A stretch of 64,000 nucleotides of DNA from Cercis canadensis. Taxonomy: Eukaryota > Streptophyta > Magnoliopsida > Fabales > Fabaceae. Below the pieces are notes generated by a model, which was not told where the DNA came from, made no database searches, and saw only the letters and a list, made by a program, of their open reading frames with translations. Position 1 is the stretch's first letter. Each line of letters starts with the position of its first letter. Made by a program: the position numbers and the translations under genes. Location: assembly GCA_003255065.1 (NCBI GenBank), contig QAOA01001300.1, forward strand, positions 1,750,993 to 1,814,992. The letters run 5' to 3'. Positions 47,286 through 58,812 of the stretch are shown one piece after another.

Positions 47286-49095
47286 GCAAAACGCCCACCA
47301 GGGCCTCGCCCTTTCCCCATAATAGGTAATATTTTAGAACTTGGCTCCCAGCCACACCAAGCACTCACCAAGCTCTCAAAAATTTATGGCCCCATAATGA
47401 CTCTAAAGCTTGGCAACAACACCACCATAGTCATATCCTCTCCAGAAGTGGCAAAAGAAGTAATACACAAAAATGACCAAGCCTTTTCCAACCGCACAGT
47501 TCCCGATGCTCTACGAGCACTTGACCACAACATGTTTTCAGTGGTGTGGATGGCCCCTTCAGCTCAGTGGAGAATCCTCAGAAAAGTTTGTGCTACCAGG
47601 GTATTCTCTTCTCAACAACTTGATTCTACACATATTCTTCGCCAGAGAAAGGTGCAAGAATTGCTTAATTTTGTGGACGAAAGTTGCAAAAAGGGTGAAG
47701 CTTTGGATATTGGTGAGGCTGCTTTTACAACAGTGCTTAATTCTATATCCAACACTTTTTTCTCTATGGATTTGGCTCATTATACTTCTGATAAGTTGCA
47801 AGAGTTTAAGGAGATTATTTGGGGTATTACGGAAGAAGCTGGGAGGCCTAATGTTGTAGACTTTTTTTCAATCTTCCGTGTTCTTGATCCCCAAGGTGCA
47901 AGAGCAAGGATGACCAAGTATTTTGGGAAGTTGATTGAATTTTTTGATGGTCTTATAGAAGAAAGATTGCATTTATGGGATTCTAAAATGGAGTCTAAGT
48001 TGTGTAATGATGTGTTGGATTCAGTTATGGAACTCATGAGCCAAGAGAATTCACAAGTGAGTCGCCCACATGTGTCATGTTTATTTTCGGTGAGTATTTG
48101 TCATACTTGTGTTACTTAGATTATTTTATAATTTATCCTTAATAATTTTTATTTCGTAAGGAGGAACCTAGTCTCAGAGTGTGAAAGTTTGTCCGATGAT
48201 ATCATTACTGTTAAAATTGAGATATCATTACTGTTAGAATTGAAAAAAAAATTCCATAAATTAAATTCAGTGCAGATATATTACCAAAAAAAAACTAAGT
48301 GTAGATATATTTTTATCCTTATAGTTTTCAGAAGGCTCTTCCTTAAATTTCATTTTCATATACATTGTTTAGGTAGATTTTAAACAGAAGTAACTCTGTC
48401 AATTCTTGACAATATTGTTTATGTTATAGATAAGATACTGCAGTTGTATTTGGGACATTTAACTAAATATGTTGTTATTAATTATATCAGGATTTATTGT
48501 TTGCTGGGATAGACACAGCATCAAGCACAGTAGAATGGGTAATGGCAGAATTGTTCCGTAACCCAGAAAAATTAGCAAAAGCTAGGAAAGAGCTCCAACA
48601 AGTTCTTTATGAAGGTGAACAACTTGAAGAATCACATATCTCAAAGCTTCCCTTTCTCCAAGCAGCGGTGAAGGAAACTTTGCGTTTGCACCCACCAGCC
48701 CCATTGCTAGCACCACATAAGGCAGAGGATGATGTTCACTTATGTGGTTTTGTAGTGCCCAAAAATGCACAAATCTTAGTCAATGTGTGGGCTATGGGAC
48801 GAGATTCAAATATTTGGGAAAACCCAAATCGATTTATGCCTGAAAGATTTTTGGGAAGTGAGATTGATTTTAAAGGCAATGATTTTGAGCTCATTCCATT
48901 TGGACTGGAAGAAGGATTTGCCCTGGATTGCCATTGGCTTCTAGGATAGTGACTTTTATTTTAGCATCTCTTCTACGCAACTATGATTGGAAGCTGGCAG
49001 ATGGGTTAAATGCAGAAGACATGGATATGAGTGAGAAATATGGGATTACCTTGCATAGGGTTCAATCTCTCCGAGCCATACCCATGAAAGGGTAG
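47286..49095 (+). pseudogene. Cytochrome P450 pseudogene, CYP76-like
   Basis: Exon 1 (47286-48089) starts abruptly at the proline-rich hinge KRPPGPRPFPIIGN; the membrane anchor and start codon are missing, replaced by the LINE relic. Exon 2 (48491-49095) carries the I-helix AGIDTASST, the ExxR motif KETLR and the PERF motif MPERF. At about 48902-48908 one base is missing compared with the expected FGAGRRICPG heme loop (GGACTGGAAGAAGG), so the frame runs PFGLEEGF to a stop at 48947. The correct continuation (RRICPGLPLASR to ...IPMKG and TAG at 49093) is present in another frame. Donor GTGAGT (48090) and acceptor ATATCAG are intact. The similarity pattern (SKIYGPIMTLKLG, NDFELIPFG) fits the CYP76 family of terpenoid and specialised-metabolite hydroxylases. 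No functional enzyme is expected. Confidence 0.9.
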
Positions 49096-50714
49096 TTATT
49101 ATTCATCACATCAATTGTGAAGCAATACATGCGCTTTTCTGTTAAAATTGTGTGTAAAATTGGTTAAAAGCTACATATGTCACTTTGGGTAGCATAGAAA
49201 CTCCACAAGTATTTATGATTATTTGGTGGTATTTGTTGATACCAAAATTATGTAATAAGAAATAAAGGAAATAAAAAAATAAAAAATCATAATAATAATA
49301 AAATACAAAAAAATATTATTATTAATAACAATAAATTAGAAAAAAAGAAAAAGAAAAATTGATATCTTTGCATTTTTTACCTCCTAGGCGGCAATCTGCT
49401 TTCGGCGAAGTGCCATTCATCAGTCCGGCACCACCCACCCTACAGTGCCCTTGCAGCTTAAAACCAGGAAAGCTCATCAATGAGCCAGGGAACTTGAGCA
49501 AAATTTTGGCTATAAAAAGCCTCACAAAATAGAGAAAAAGGATAGTCTAATACAAAAGAGAACAGAGAACGAATTGAAACTCTAAAACACACACACACGG
49601 AGCAGATACACAGGACAGAGGGATATAGAAGCAAAGAAGAACTTTGAAAATTTGAATAACAGCAACCAAATCCAGGTACCAATACTATCCTTTTTTATGT
49701 TCCTTTTCTTTTTTGTGTGTTAAATTTTCATTTTTTGAACCTACATGCATCACCCATAGCTTAGTCATCATTCCAAAATCCACTATTTTTTTTTTAAGAA
49801 CTCATAAATTTTTAGGTGCATGCATAAAGTCAGAAAAGAAACAATGGAAGCTAAATTAAAAGGGAGAAACCGAATTGAAAGGAAAAATTAAGTTAAAAAG
49901 AAAATGCCCCCTTTTAGAGAGAGAAAATTTCAGAGAAAGAGAGGTAATTCTTGAGAGAAATTTGAGGGAGAAGGAAAAATTTCTTATCTTTACCATGGTT
50001 TAGAAGGATCTCTCTCAACTTGGGTTCCTCTCGTTGCCCTGTTGTCTCTCTCTTTCTTCCCCCCCTTGTGAGTTCCCCTTTCCTCTCCATCCTTCTCTTT
50101 TGTCTTTTTCTCCCTGTGCGTATCTTCATCCTTTGGGTTGCTGAAGCTTTTGTTTCTTTTTCTATTTGCAATTTCTGTTAATATGTACGTATGAGCTCTT
50201 TCTTTTATTTAATTGGATTGTATGTTATTTTGTCTTTGTTTTGTTTTGGGTTTTGGTTTCTGATTTGTGTTTGGGCTTAAGTTACTTATTTAGACTGGAA
50301 TTGAATTTTCGTGGGCTACATCAGAGAAGTCCATTAATCTTAATTTTTATTTCAGCTTAGTCTGATTGGGAGTATGAAGTGGACCAGCCCATCAGTTTTC
50401 CTTTTATTATTTGCTTAGGCTTAGTACGAAATGGGCCTTTTGTTTCTAATTTTTTGTTGCTATTGGACCAAGCCCACGAATTGGGCTAGTAGCCCAACAA
50501 TTTTTTCAGCTTTTGTTCTAAGTGTTATTTAGATTGGGCCTAGTATTAATGTTAAGTTTTTTTTTTTTTTTTTTTTTTTTTTTNATTATTTATTGATTAA
50601 GTATAATTACTATTCTTTTATATATATATATAAGTATGATATTATTATTTTTATTCCTATGTGATATTGTTGTCATGATTTTTTTTCATTTTTACTTTGT
50701 AAATGAAATAAAAT

Positions 50715-51500
50715 TAAAGCCTGACGACGGATTAAGTCAGGAAAAATTGTGTTGACGATTTTTTCTAATGTCCCTGAGGTGAGAGATAATTTTTTTAGTT
50801 ATGCCAGAGGTACTGGTGTGGCCAATAAAATTCTCAATATCGCTTTTATCTTGTTATATTTATAGCATTTATGTGCTACATTATAAATTCATCTCATTAC
50901 ATCTTAACATTATTTTTAATTATGCTAGAAAAAGATTACTGACAAGGGAATAATTGAAATTAGTCATGATAATGACGAGGTTTCGATATTCCAGAGGTAA
51001 AGGGACGTCTCTAATTCGGCCAGAGGTACTGGCAGGGCATGAGGTCAATCTCTGATAAAAATCTTTGTCGGGGCATAATTTTCAAACAAATATTTTCTAA
51101 ATATAATATTTTAGCTTTAATTATCTTAATGTGAGTTAAGGTACCGACGAAGGAATAGTTAAGGATAGCTGTAATGACAACGATTCCTTGACACTCCGGA
51201 GGTGAGGAGTGTCACTTTAGTCTTTCCAAGTAGATTTGTGGACTTAAAGAAATACCTCCAATAAAAATCTTTATCACGAATCTTGAACATTTCATAAACA
51301 CATATATATATTGTCTTTCATGTATCTAGATATCACTTAGTTAGTGAGATTGTTAAATATTGCTTATGATAGAATAGATTGGGGGAGGATTGTAATGACA
51401 ATCACAAACTCTACTTAATAGTCTTGAAGCATCCTTTAGGTTTTTTCCAGAAGTGCTGGTAGAGCCTGACGAAATTTTAATCTATTTTATAATGTTAGGA
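50715..51500. repeat. Four degenerate tandem units of about 205 bp within the LTR
   Basis: Units starting near 50720, 50935, 51130 and 51345 share an ordered set of words: GACGACGGATTAAGTCAGG / GACAAGGGAATAATTGAA / GACGAAGGAATAGTTAAG, then a TGACGA or TGACAA word. CCAGAGGTAAAGG / CCGGAGGTGAGGAG / CCCTGAGGTGAGAG comes next, then CCAGAGGTACTGG / CCAGAAGTGCTGG, then AATAAAAATCTTTAT. They are strongly diverged, so the array is older than the LTR insertion or evolves within the family. Confidence 0.65.
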
Positions 51501-51545
51501 CTAACTTAATTCATTTAAAAAGATAACTAGAGATTAAATGGGTAG

Positions 51546-53030
51546 TGATATGTGCTTTTTATGTCGTTAAGTTCCATGTTTTATCAATGGATTCTTACTT
51601 AGATTCGAGCACAATTTGCTTTAAACATGGTACTTAACCTCAATATTTGTGTTATCAGGTTTTTGACACTGTTTCTGTATTTTGGGTATATTTTTAGTTC
51701 TGGATGTCTAAAAATGGTGAATTTTACCTTGTAGGAAAGCTAAGAGGATTATCTACAACTTTCATTCAGATCTCCAAGGCTAATTCGGACATTCAGTGGG
51801 TCAAATTTAACCCAAAATTTAGAACCGATATCCTGGAATCGGGTCTGGACCTTTATGAAGAGATTTGGGCATAACTTACTCATCTTAAGTCCAAATTAAG
51901 TGATTTCGGTGGCTAATTAATCCTAAGAGGCAAAGGAATCAAAAGCAATTGAATTCTATACAAGGGACATGGCCTAGACACAGCCGTGTCCATGCCCGTG
52001 TTCGAGGTCCAAAGAGCATCTTAAGAACACGCCCAGCCACCATAAGTGAACACGGCCGTGTCGAGGCCGTGTTTGAGCTTCTGAAAGGTGAAACCCTAGA
52101 TTTAGAATTGTATTTATATGCATCTAAGAGGGGAAAGAAGGGGGCTCCGTCTTTTGGACATCAAGAGGCACAATTCAGAGCCAGAGGCGGCAGCCCAACC
52201 CGAAGGGGTTGAAGAAGAGCAAGATAGAAGATCAATCCATTGAAAGAATTCATGAGAATGAGTTTTTCTGATTCTATCTTGTCTTCCATTTCTTTGTTTT
52301 TCTGGTTTAAATATGTTTAGTTAAACTTTCTTAGTTAGGGATTGATGTAGTTCGGATTTTGATGAAGCTTTGCTGTTGATTAATGTTATTTTGATTCAAA
52401 TCTATTTGTTGGAGTAGATTTTACTGTTCTTAATGCTTTTGAATTCTTGGCCATCATTTGAATGATTTATTGACTCATGTTGATGCTAGGGATAGTAAGA
52501 TGTGGGTGTGCTCTTGTAATCTCTACCATAAATCAAGTTAATCTAGGAATAGATAACTTAGTTTATGTGGTCTAATTAATTTTCTAGAGCTTAATCACTT
52601 AGACAAGTTAATTGTACCAAGGAATTGGGCAATTGATTGGGATAGGGAGGATTGTTTCACCAAGGGATTGGGATCAATCACATTAGGGAAATTGGCCAAC
52701 AATAAAGGATTTGTAATTAGAATAACTTATTCTTCAGTAATTCAAAGGTTATTTTGTCTATGAAGTAACCGGAGTCAAATTCGAGTGAAATCAACCTCTA
52801 ACCTTCTTTTGTTCATTGTTAATTTCTTAGTTTAATTATTATTAAATTGTTCTTGCTTTATTTTCTAGCTTTAGTTAATCAACCATTCTCAAACCATTGA
52901 TCTTTCCAAATAGAATCTTTATTGGTGAAATTGGTAGTTGCTAGCTTTAATCCTCGTGGGAACGATACCCTACTCATCATTATATTACTTGTGTGGCCTG
53001 GTACACTTGCCGGTATAAAAATTCACATCA
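51546..53030 (+). mobile_element. 1485-bp solo LTR nested in the Tat-like LTR
   Basis: It begins TGATATGTGC and ends ATTCACATCA. The flanks GGTAG (51541-51545) and AGTAG (53031-53035) are a 4/5 target duplication. Internal hallmarks of a widespread nonautonomous plant LTR group are visible: GAACACGGCCGTGTCGAGGC, GTGGGAACGATACCCTACTC and TGGTACACTTGCCGGTATAA near the 3' end. The 87-codon ORF at 51949 has no domain. Confidence 0.8.
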
Positions 53031-53295
53031 AGTAGCCGTTCCAAGAACGGACGTCGTAGGGTGCTAATACCTTCCCTACACGTAATCAACCCCCGAATCC
53101 AAGCTTTGAACGTAGACCAAATTATTTAGGTGTCCAATCGCACCATTTCATTTGCTAAAAATGGAATAAAACGATTAGTGGCGACTTCATTCTTTTCTTA
53201 CATATTATTGCATATTGTTAACTTTTTATTTCTTTCCGCGTAGGAGATTTCGCCGCTCCGCATCGCACTCCTAAATGGGACGTTGCGACAGTATT

Positions 53296-53591
53296 CTAGT
53301 ATTTGTGGAAGTGTTAAATGCATTGCAACATCACATTTTTTTTGCTTGTAGTGTAAATGACGTAGACCGGGTCGCATGAGATTTTATGGATCGGGCAAAG
53401 CATAATAAAGCTCATAAGAAAAGAGGTCACAAATGCCCTATTTCAGTAACAAGGGCATAACTTTCAGTTTGGGTGAAATTACTGGCCTATGACCTAAGGT
53501 TTTGAAGCTAGTTCAGAGACCCATAACGTGGCAATCGGATTTACCTAGTTGAGGCCATTTTCGGGTCTAAAATCCTTCAAAACAATCTATT
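53296..53591. other. Leader region of the RLP relic, LTR-like words
   Basis: This stretch holds AAGGGCATAACTTTCAGTTT and GGGTGAAATTACTGG, which resemble transcribed parts of plant LTRs, and ends in the start of the RLP reading frame. No promoter motif is convincing. Confidence 0.35.
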
Positions 53592-56500
53592 TTGGGCTGT
53601 TTTGTAGTTTGTTATGTTTTAGAGTTTCTTTTGGTACTTATGCTTTGTGTTTCATTTGTAGCCGCATTCAGTAATCCATGCCCCCGACCAGTCTATATGA
53701 CTAGAGAATATTTTGATGATTTTTCTTTTATGGAATGTTATATGAGCTTTAAGCTTGTTGCTCAAGATGTTGATCCATCTCTTCTGCAGTTGAAACATTT
53801 GTCTTATTTGGACTTAAGTTGAAATGACTTTAACGCTAGTCCAGTACCAATGTTTCTTGGTTCTATGACACAGCTGACCTATCTTTCTCTCTCTCATGCT
53901 AGTTTTAGTGGGAGGATTCCCCAGAGTCTTGGAAACCTCACCAACTTGCGCCATCTTCATCTCGGTTCTAATTCTAAATATCCTGTTTACGATTTATATG
54001 TTGATGAGATCAGTTGGATTTTTCAATTATCATCACTGCAACACCTTGACATGAGCTATGTTGACCACGGGAAGGCGTACAATTTGTTCCAGGTACTTAA
54101 CTTACTTCCTTCTCTGTTACAGATACGCTTGAGTGATTGTGAACTTGCCACTCATCCTCCTATTAATCTCACAAATCTCATCAGAATTGAATTCCTTGAT
54201 CTTTCATGGAATGCACTTCAAGCTCCTTTTTTGGATGCTTTTCAGAACATGACTTCTGTTAGTGTCCTTAATCTTTCTTATAACAATCTTGATTCATTGC
54301 CATTCTGGTTGGACAAGTTTAATAATCTTGTCGAACTACACTCTCGGGGAAACAGACTTGATGGTCAACTTCCTTCAGTTCTTCAAAACTTAACTTCCAT
54401 TAGAGTTCTTGACCTTCATCTGAATAATCTGAGTTCAGTGCCATCATGGTTAGTTAATTTCAAGAACCTTGTCCATCTTGATCTTTCAGCGTGTCAATTT
54501 AATGGTCCAATTCCAAATGTTTTGTGAAGCATGAGCTTTCTTAAATTCCTCGACCTGTCCTGGAATAATTTTTCTTCATTTGTTCCATCATGGTTAGGTG
54601 AGTTAAAGAGCCTTGTCTACCTCAATCTTCGCAATAATGAATTGAAAAATGTGGAGGGTTCTCTATCATCAATTTTGAGAAACATGTGTTTCTTAAAAGA
54701 ATTAGATTTGTCTTTTAACAAGTTTCAAGGAGAAGCATTTGGAGCATATGAATTGTTTGGATACACTAAATACAATTTACAAGAACTTGATTTGGGGTAT
54801 AATGAATTTAACAATAGCTTGTTGACTTGGTTAAAGCAACTTGAAAATCTAAGATACCTTAATCTTGAATCAAATTTATTCTCTAGTTCTATTTTTCTTT
54901 TCTCTTGGAAAATTGTCAAGCTTAAGATATCTACACCTTAGTTACAACTATTTGAATGGAACAATTCCCCATAGTCTTGGACAGTGTGTGAATTTAACTC
55001 ACTTGGACTTTTCTAATAACAATTTAGATGGGGTCTTTCCTGATTTTCTTGGACAACTTGTGAAACTAGAATACCTAGATCTAACTAATAATAGTTTCGA
55101 TGGGTTACTTCTAGATAGCATCCGAAAATTTTCAAATCTACAATACCTCTTTTTGTCATATAATAACTTTAGTGGTGTCATTCCTCCAAGTCTTTGTCAA
55201 CTTGTAAATCTAACAATGTTTTATCTCTCAACTAACTATTTTGTTGGTGTCATTCCTCCAAGTCTTGGTCAACTTGTAAATCTAAGTTACCTTGATCTCT
55301 CAAATAACCATTTTGCTGGTGTCATTCCTCAAAGTCTTGGTCAGCTTGTAAATATATACTCCCTCAATCTTTCTAGAAATAATTTACATGGGAGCATTCC
55401 TACTAGTTTTGGTCAACTTGTGAATCTACAAGAGCTAGATCTTTCTTCAAACTCTCTAAAAGGAGCTTTTTCATAAATAAAAGGATGGTCTTAAAAGATG
55501 CTCTCAATAGAATGAACATTGCCAATAACCATATCACAAGACCACTTCCTGAAAATATTGGTGATGTACTGCCTGAATTGATTGAGTTGCATCTTGGAAA
55601 TAACCATATAAATGGTTCAATACCAAACTCATTGTGCAAAATTGAGTATCTGAACAGTCTTGATCTTTCAAACAACAAATTATCTGGTGAAATACCAGAC
55701 TACTGGAGGAATAATACCTATGGACTTGAGGAGATAAATTTGTCATCCAACAATCTGTCAGGTCTTATTCCAAGTTCATTTGGGAATCTATCCTTACTGT
55801 CATGGCTGCATTTGAACAAAAACAATCTTCAAGGGGATATTCCGTTCTCCATGAAAAATTCAAAGGAATTGGTCATTTTGGATCTTGGTGAGAATCAATT
55901 ATCTGGCATTATGCCTTCATGGACTGGGGACATGTTTCCTACCCTGCAAATCCTTAGACTGCCGCAAAACAAGTTGAATGATAGCATTCCTTCACAATTA
56001 TGCCAACTCTCTGCATTACAAATCTTGGACCTGGTAGACAACAGTTTAGTAGGTTCAATACCCCGTTGCATAGGCAATCTTAGAGGAATGAGACTCAACA
56101 AACCATCAGATGATGCCAATAGAGAGTTTGATCCCAATAATCTTCCAGGTAACAAGTCTGTTGCAGAGCCTCCATGGAATAATGATGAAGATGTCAAATA
56201 AGTCATGAAAGGAAGAGAATTGGAATATACCAGAAACTTGAAACTTGTAGTGAACATGGATCTGTCAAATAACAATTTGGTGGGATTAATTCCAAAAGGA
56301 ATAATTTCACTCACCAGATTGCATGGCCTAATCTATCATACAATCATCTAAGAGGAGAGATCCCCAAAACTATAGGAAACATGAAATTCCTTGAATCCTT
56401 TGATGTTTCCTATAACCAACTTTCAGGTGAAATTCCAAATAGCATGCCCACTTTAACTTCATTGAGCCATTTAAACTTGTCATACAATAACTTTTCAGGT

Positions 56501-56872
56501 CTAATTCCAACAGCAAATCAATTTTTAACTCTTGATGACCCATATATTTATATCGGAAACCCGCTTCTTTGTGGAGCTTCATTACCAAAGAAGTGTGCAG
56601 GTGATGACTCTCATCAAGTTCCTAGAAGCAAAGGCTATAAGAATGATGGCAAGAAAAATGACTTAAAAACCGTGTAGTTTTACTTTGTAATAGCGGTTGG
56701 GTATGCAATTGGGTTCTGGGGCGTTATTGGGGTTTTATTGATCAAGAAGAGTTGGAGGTATGCTTGCTTCAGGTGGGTGGATGATGCAATAGATGGATTA
56801 TATGTGGCAATTGTCATAAAGGTAGCAAGGCTAAAGAGGAAGATGCTGGGAAACAATGTTCATGATGAGTGA
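53592..56872 (+). pseudogene. LRR receptor-like protein (RLP) pseudogene
   Basis: An extracellular-LRR RLP with a signal-peptide-like start (FLLVLMLCVSFVAAF), about two dozen recognisable LRRs, a C-terminal cap, a transmembrane segment (FYFVIAVGYAIGFWGVIGVL) and a short basic tail (KSWRYACFRW ... LKRKMLGN). No kinase domain follows, as is normal for RLPs, which act with SOBIR1-type kinases in immunity or development. It is disabled by in-frame stops at about 53820, 54525, 55474, 56199 and 56675 (TAG where the second copy has TGG), and by frameshifts near 54895, 55480 and 56310. The N-terminal cap with its Cys pair and first repeats is missing or scrambled. A run of seven very similar LRRs (54960-55460; IPPSLGQLVNLSYLDLS type) shows internal repeat expansion. 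Confidence 0.92.
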
Positions 56873-57807
56873 CAGTGACTAATGGCTTCGTCGTGTGTTT
56901 CTATCTTTAATATGTTTCTCTGTCTCTGAACATCTCTGTAAGTTTGTTTTCTAGTTGCCAATAGAAGGTCTCTTTCTGATGAAGCATAACATCTTGCTGC
57001 TCTGGGCAACCACCTAAAACTGATTTTCTGTCTGCAGTAGCACCAGTAGCGTCAGTTTAGTAAAATTCTGTTACAATATTCTCTCCTTGATTCTCTGTCC
57101 ACTTATAAATTTATTTTAACCATCATATATGTGTCATTTTATTGTGATTTATTATATGTTATCATACAAAGACATCTTTTACTAATGAAGTTTAAAATCA
57201 AAGTTGAACAGCTTTAGAAATACTAAAGAATATTGGTGCTGATGATATCAGAAACTTAGAATTCTCAACGAACTTATTAAACAACCCGCTGAACTATTCA
57301 TATATAAGACAATTCATGATTGAAAAATCCTGATCTAAGTATAAAGATATTCACCTCTATAGTATGCATGAAAAACTAAGAAAGAAACTATTAACGTTGC
57401 ATACTCTGTTTCCCCATTAACATTTCTCCCAAAATTCTATATAGTCAGCCAAATCAAGGAGCACTATCATGATATTTTGGTAGGAAGCCTGACGTTTCTC
57501 TGCTATTATATTTTGCACTTCATTTGTTTCTGTTAATGAATTTCTTCTGCTTTCTTGGAAAGGAAAAAGGAAATAAAATTGATACCAGAATAACAATATA
57601 TAAAATAAAAAAAAATGAGAATCTTGGATATATTTTTTTACATTCTTGGCCAAAATCCTTCTACATTCTACGCTTGCCAGAGATCACTCATACGTGTAGA
57701 TATCAACATAAAAAACAATTATTGTGACGAGCAAGCACTCTGAACCATCAAGCGCGCATAACAAATCAAATAAGTTTATACACACGGGGAAAAGAATCAG
57801 TAGTTGA
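56873..57807. other. RLP 3' flank, duplicated later in the window
   Basis: Words from 56990 to 57420 (TAAATTTATTTTAACCATCA, AACTATTCATATATAAG, CATGAAAAACT) recur in order at 59150-59600 after the second RLP fragment. A minus-strand stretch at 57420-57560 has an acceptor-like TTTCCAAG and an ORF (QESRRNSLTETNEVQNI) of unknown identity. No gene is called. Confidence 0.5.
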
Positions 57808-57930
57808 TCAATCTTTGTGGAAATGGCAGAACAACAGCTTCCCCATTTCAAGAAACCCAACTTTGTCTCTTCCATCTAGTATGGACTTAAGCTTCTCATC
57901 ACATTTGATTTCCCTCCTATCAGCAGGATT
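57808..57930 (-). pseudogene. Orphan C-terminal exon of a SWIB/MDM2-domain protein
   Basis: After acceptor TTGTTTGCAG the minus strand reads NPADRREIKCDEKLKSILDG, then RDKVGFLEMGKLLFCHFHKD and a TGA stop, 41 codons. This matches the second half of the SWIB domain of small plant SWIB proteins (NPxxKREIxCDEKLKxIFDG and KVGFLEIxKLL patterns), which are chromatin- or organelle-nucleoid-linked. I could not find the preceding exon (KxWEYIKxxxLQ) in the next 4 kb upstream. It is either a gene fragment caught in the RLP duplication or the end of a gene with a very long intron. The terminal residues differ from the usual HF(V/L)K. Confidence 0.7.
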
Positions 57931-58569
57931 CTGCAAACAAGAAACATCCACAATTGACATAGTAATTAGGATATGCAACATCAAACGGAAAGAAAAATAA
58001 GGAGAAGGAGGAGGAAAGAGGATGGGGTAAAAACTGGGTCTATAAGACTAGAGCATAGCATTTTTCAATCTAAGAAAAAAAACAAAAAGGTGCTAAAAAT
58101 AAATGGAATTGTTTTTGGCAAGAACTAAAAATAAATGCACAACAAAACACTTCTAGGAGGCACACCATCACTTGTCAAACGTGTCTTGGACACCCATTTA
58201 GCACATAAGCTGCAAAATGAAGCACCAAAATTGATAGAATAAAGCCGTCCAATCTCTGTGCATCCAACAAGGATAAAAGAAACCCTATAAACAACTCTTT
58301 CCCAAAGCAAAGGAAAAGACAGGAACTTCTTCTAATGATATGGTCATTACATCCCAACCAACTAAACAAATAGTGGCATAAGTAGCAGACCCCTAATGGT
58401 AGATATTTGTCATCATGTTAATTTCATAGTATGTTTCGTAGTCAGCACAGGGAGGAGAACAGCATGGGTGCAAACTCATTGAATTTTTTTTTTTTTTGAT
58501 AATATAGCCATTGAATATAATATAAACCATTGCATTGGTTGAAATTTTTTATATATTTATGCCCCATGC

Positions 58570-58812
58570 AAAGGCTATAAGGATGAGCACCGCAAGAAAA
58601 ATGACTCAGAAAAAAGGTGGTTTTACTTTGTCATAGCGATTGGCTATACAATTGGGTTCTGGGGAGTTATTGGGGTTTTATTTATCAAGAAGAGTTGGAG
58701 GCATGCTTGCTTCAGGTGGGTGGATGATGCAGTAGACGATTTATATGTGGCAATTGTCATAAAGTTAGCAAGGTTAAAGAGGAAGATGCTGGGAAACAAT
58801 GTTCATGAGTGA
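58570..58812 (+). pseudogene. Second RLP C-terminal fragment (TM and cytosolic tail)
   Basis: An open stretch of 80 codons and a TGA: KGYKDEHRKKNDSEKRWFYF, then a transmembrane segment (VIAIGYTIGFWGVIGVLF), then KKSWRHACFRWVDDAVDDLY and LKRKMLGNNVHE. It is nearly identical to 56630-56872 but has Trp where the first copy has a stop, so it preserves the ancestral codon. No LRR part precedes it; homology begins near 58565. The 3' flanks of the two copies also align. Confidence 0.88.

Larger units (their letters stand above)
49234..53290 (+). mobile_element. Tat/Ogre-like solo LTR with perfect 5-bp target duplication
   Basis: It starts TGTTGATACC and ends GGGACGTTGCGACA, flanked by GTATT at 49229-49233 and 53291-53295. 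The LTR has a TATA box (GGCTATAAAAAGCC at about 49509) and a CT/GA-rich transcribed part. Its Tat/Ogre-type 3' portion reads GGGTGCTAATACCTTCC, AATCAACCCCCGAATCC and TAGTGGCGACTTC. No internal coding region is present, so it is a solo LTR from unequal recombination. A second solo LTR is nested at 51546-53030; without it the length is about 2.57 kb. Confidence 0.85.
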
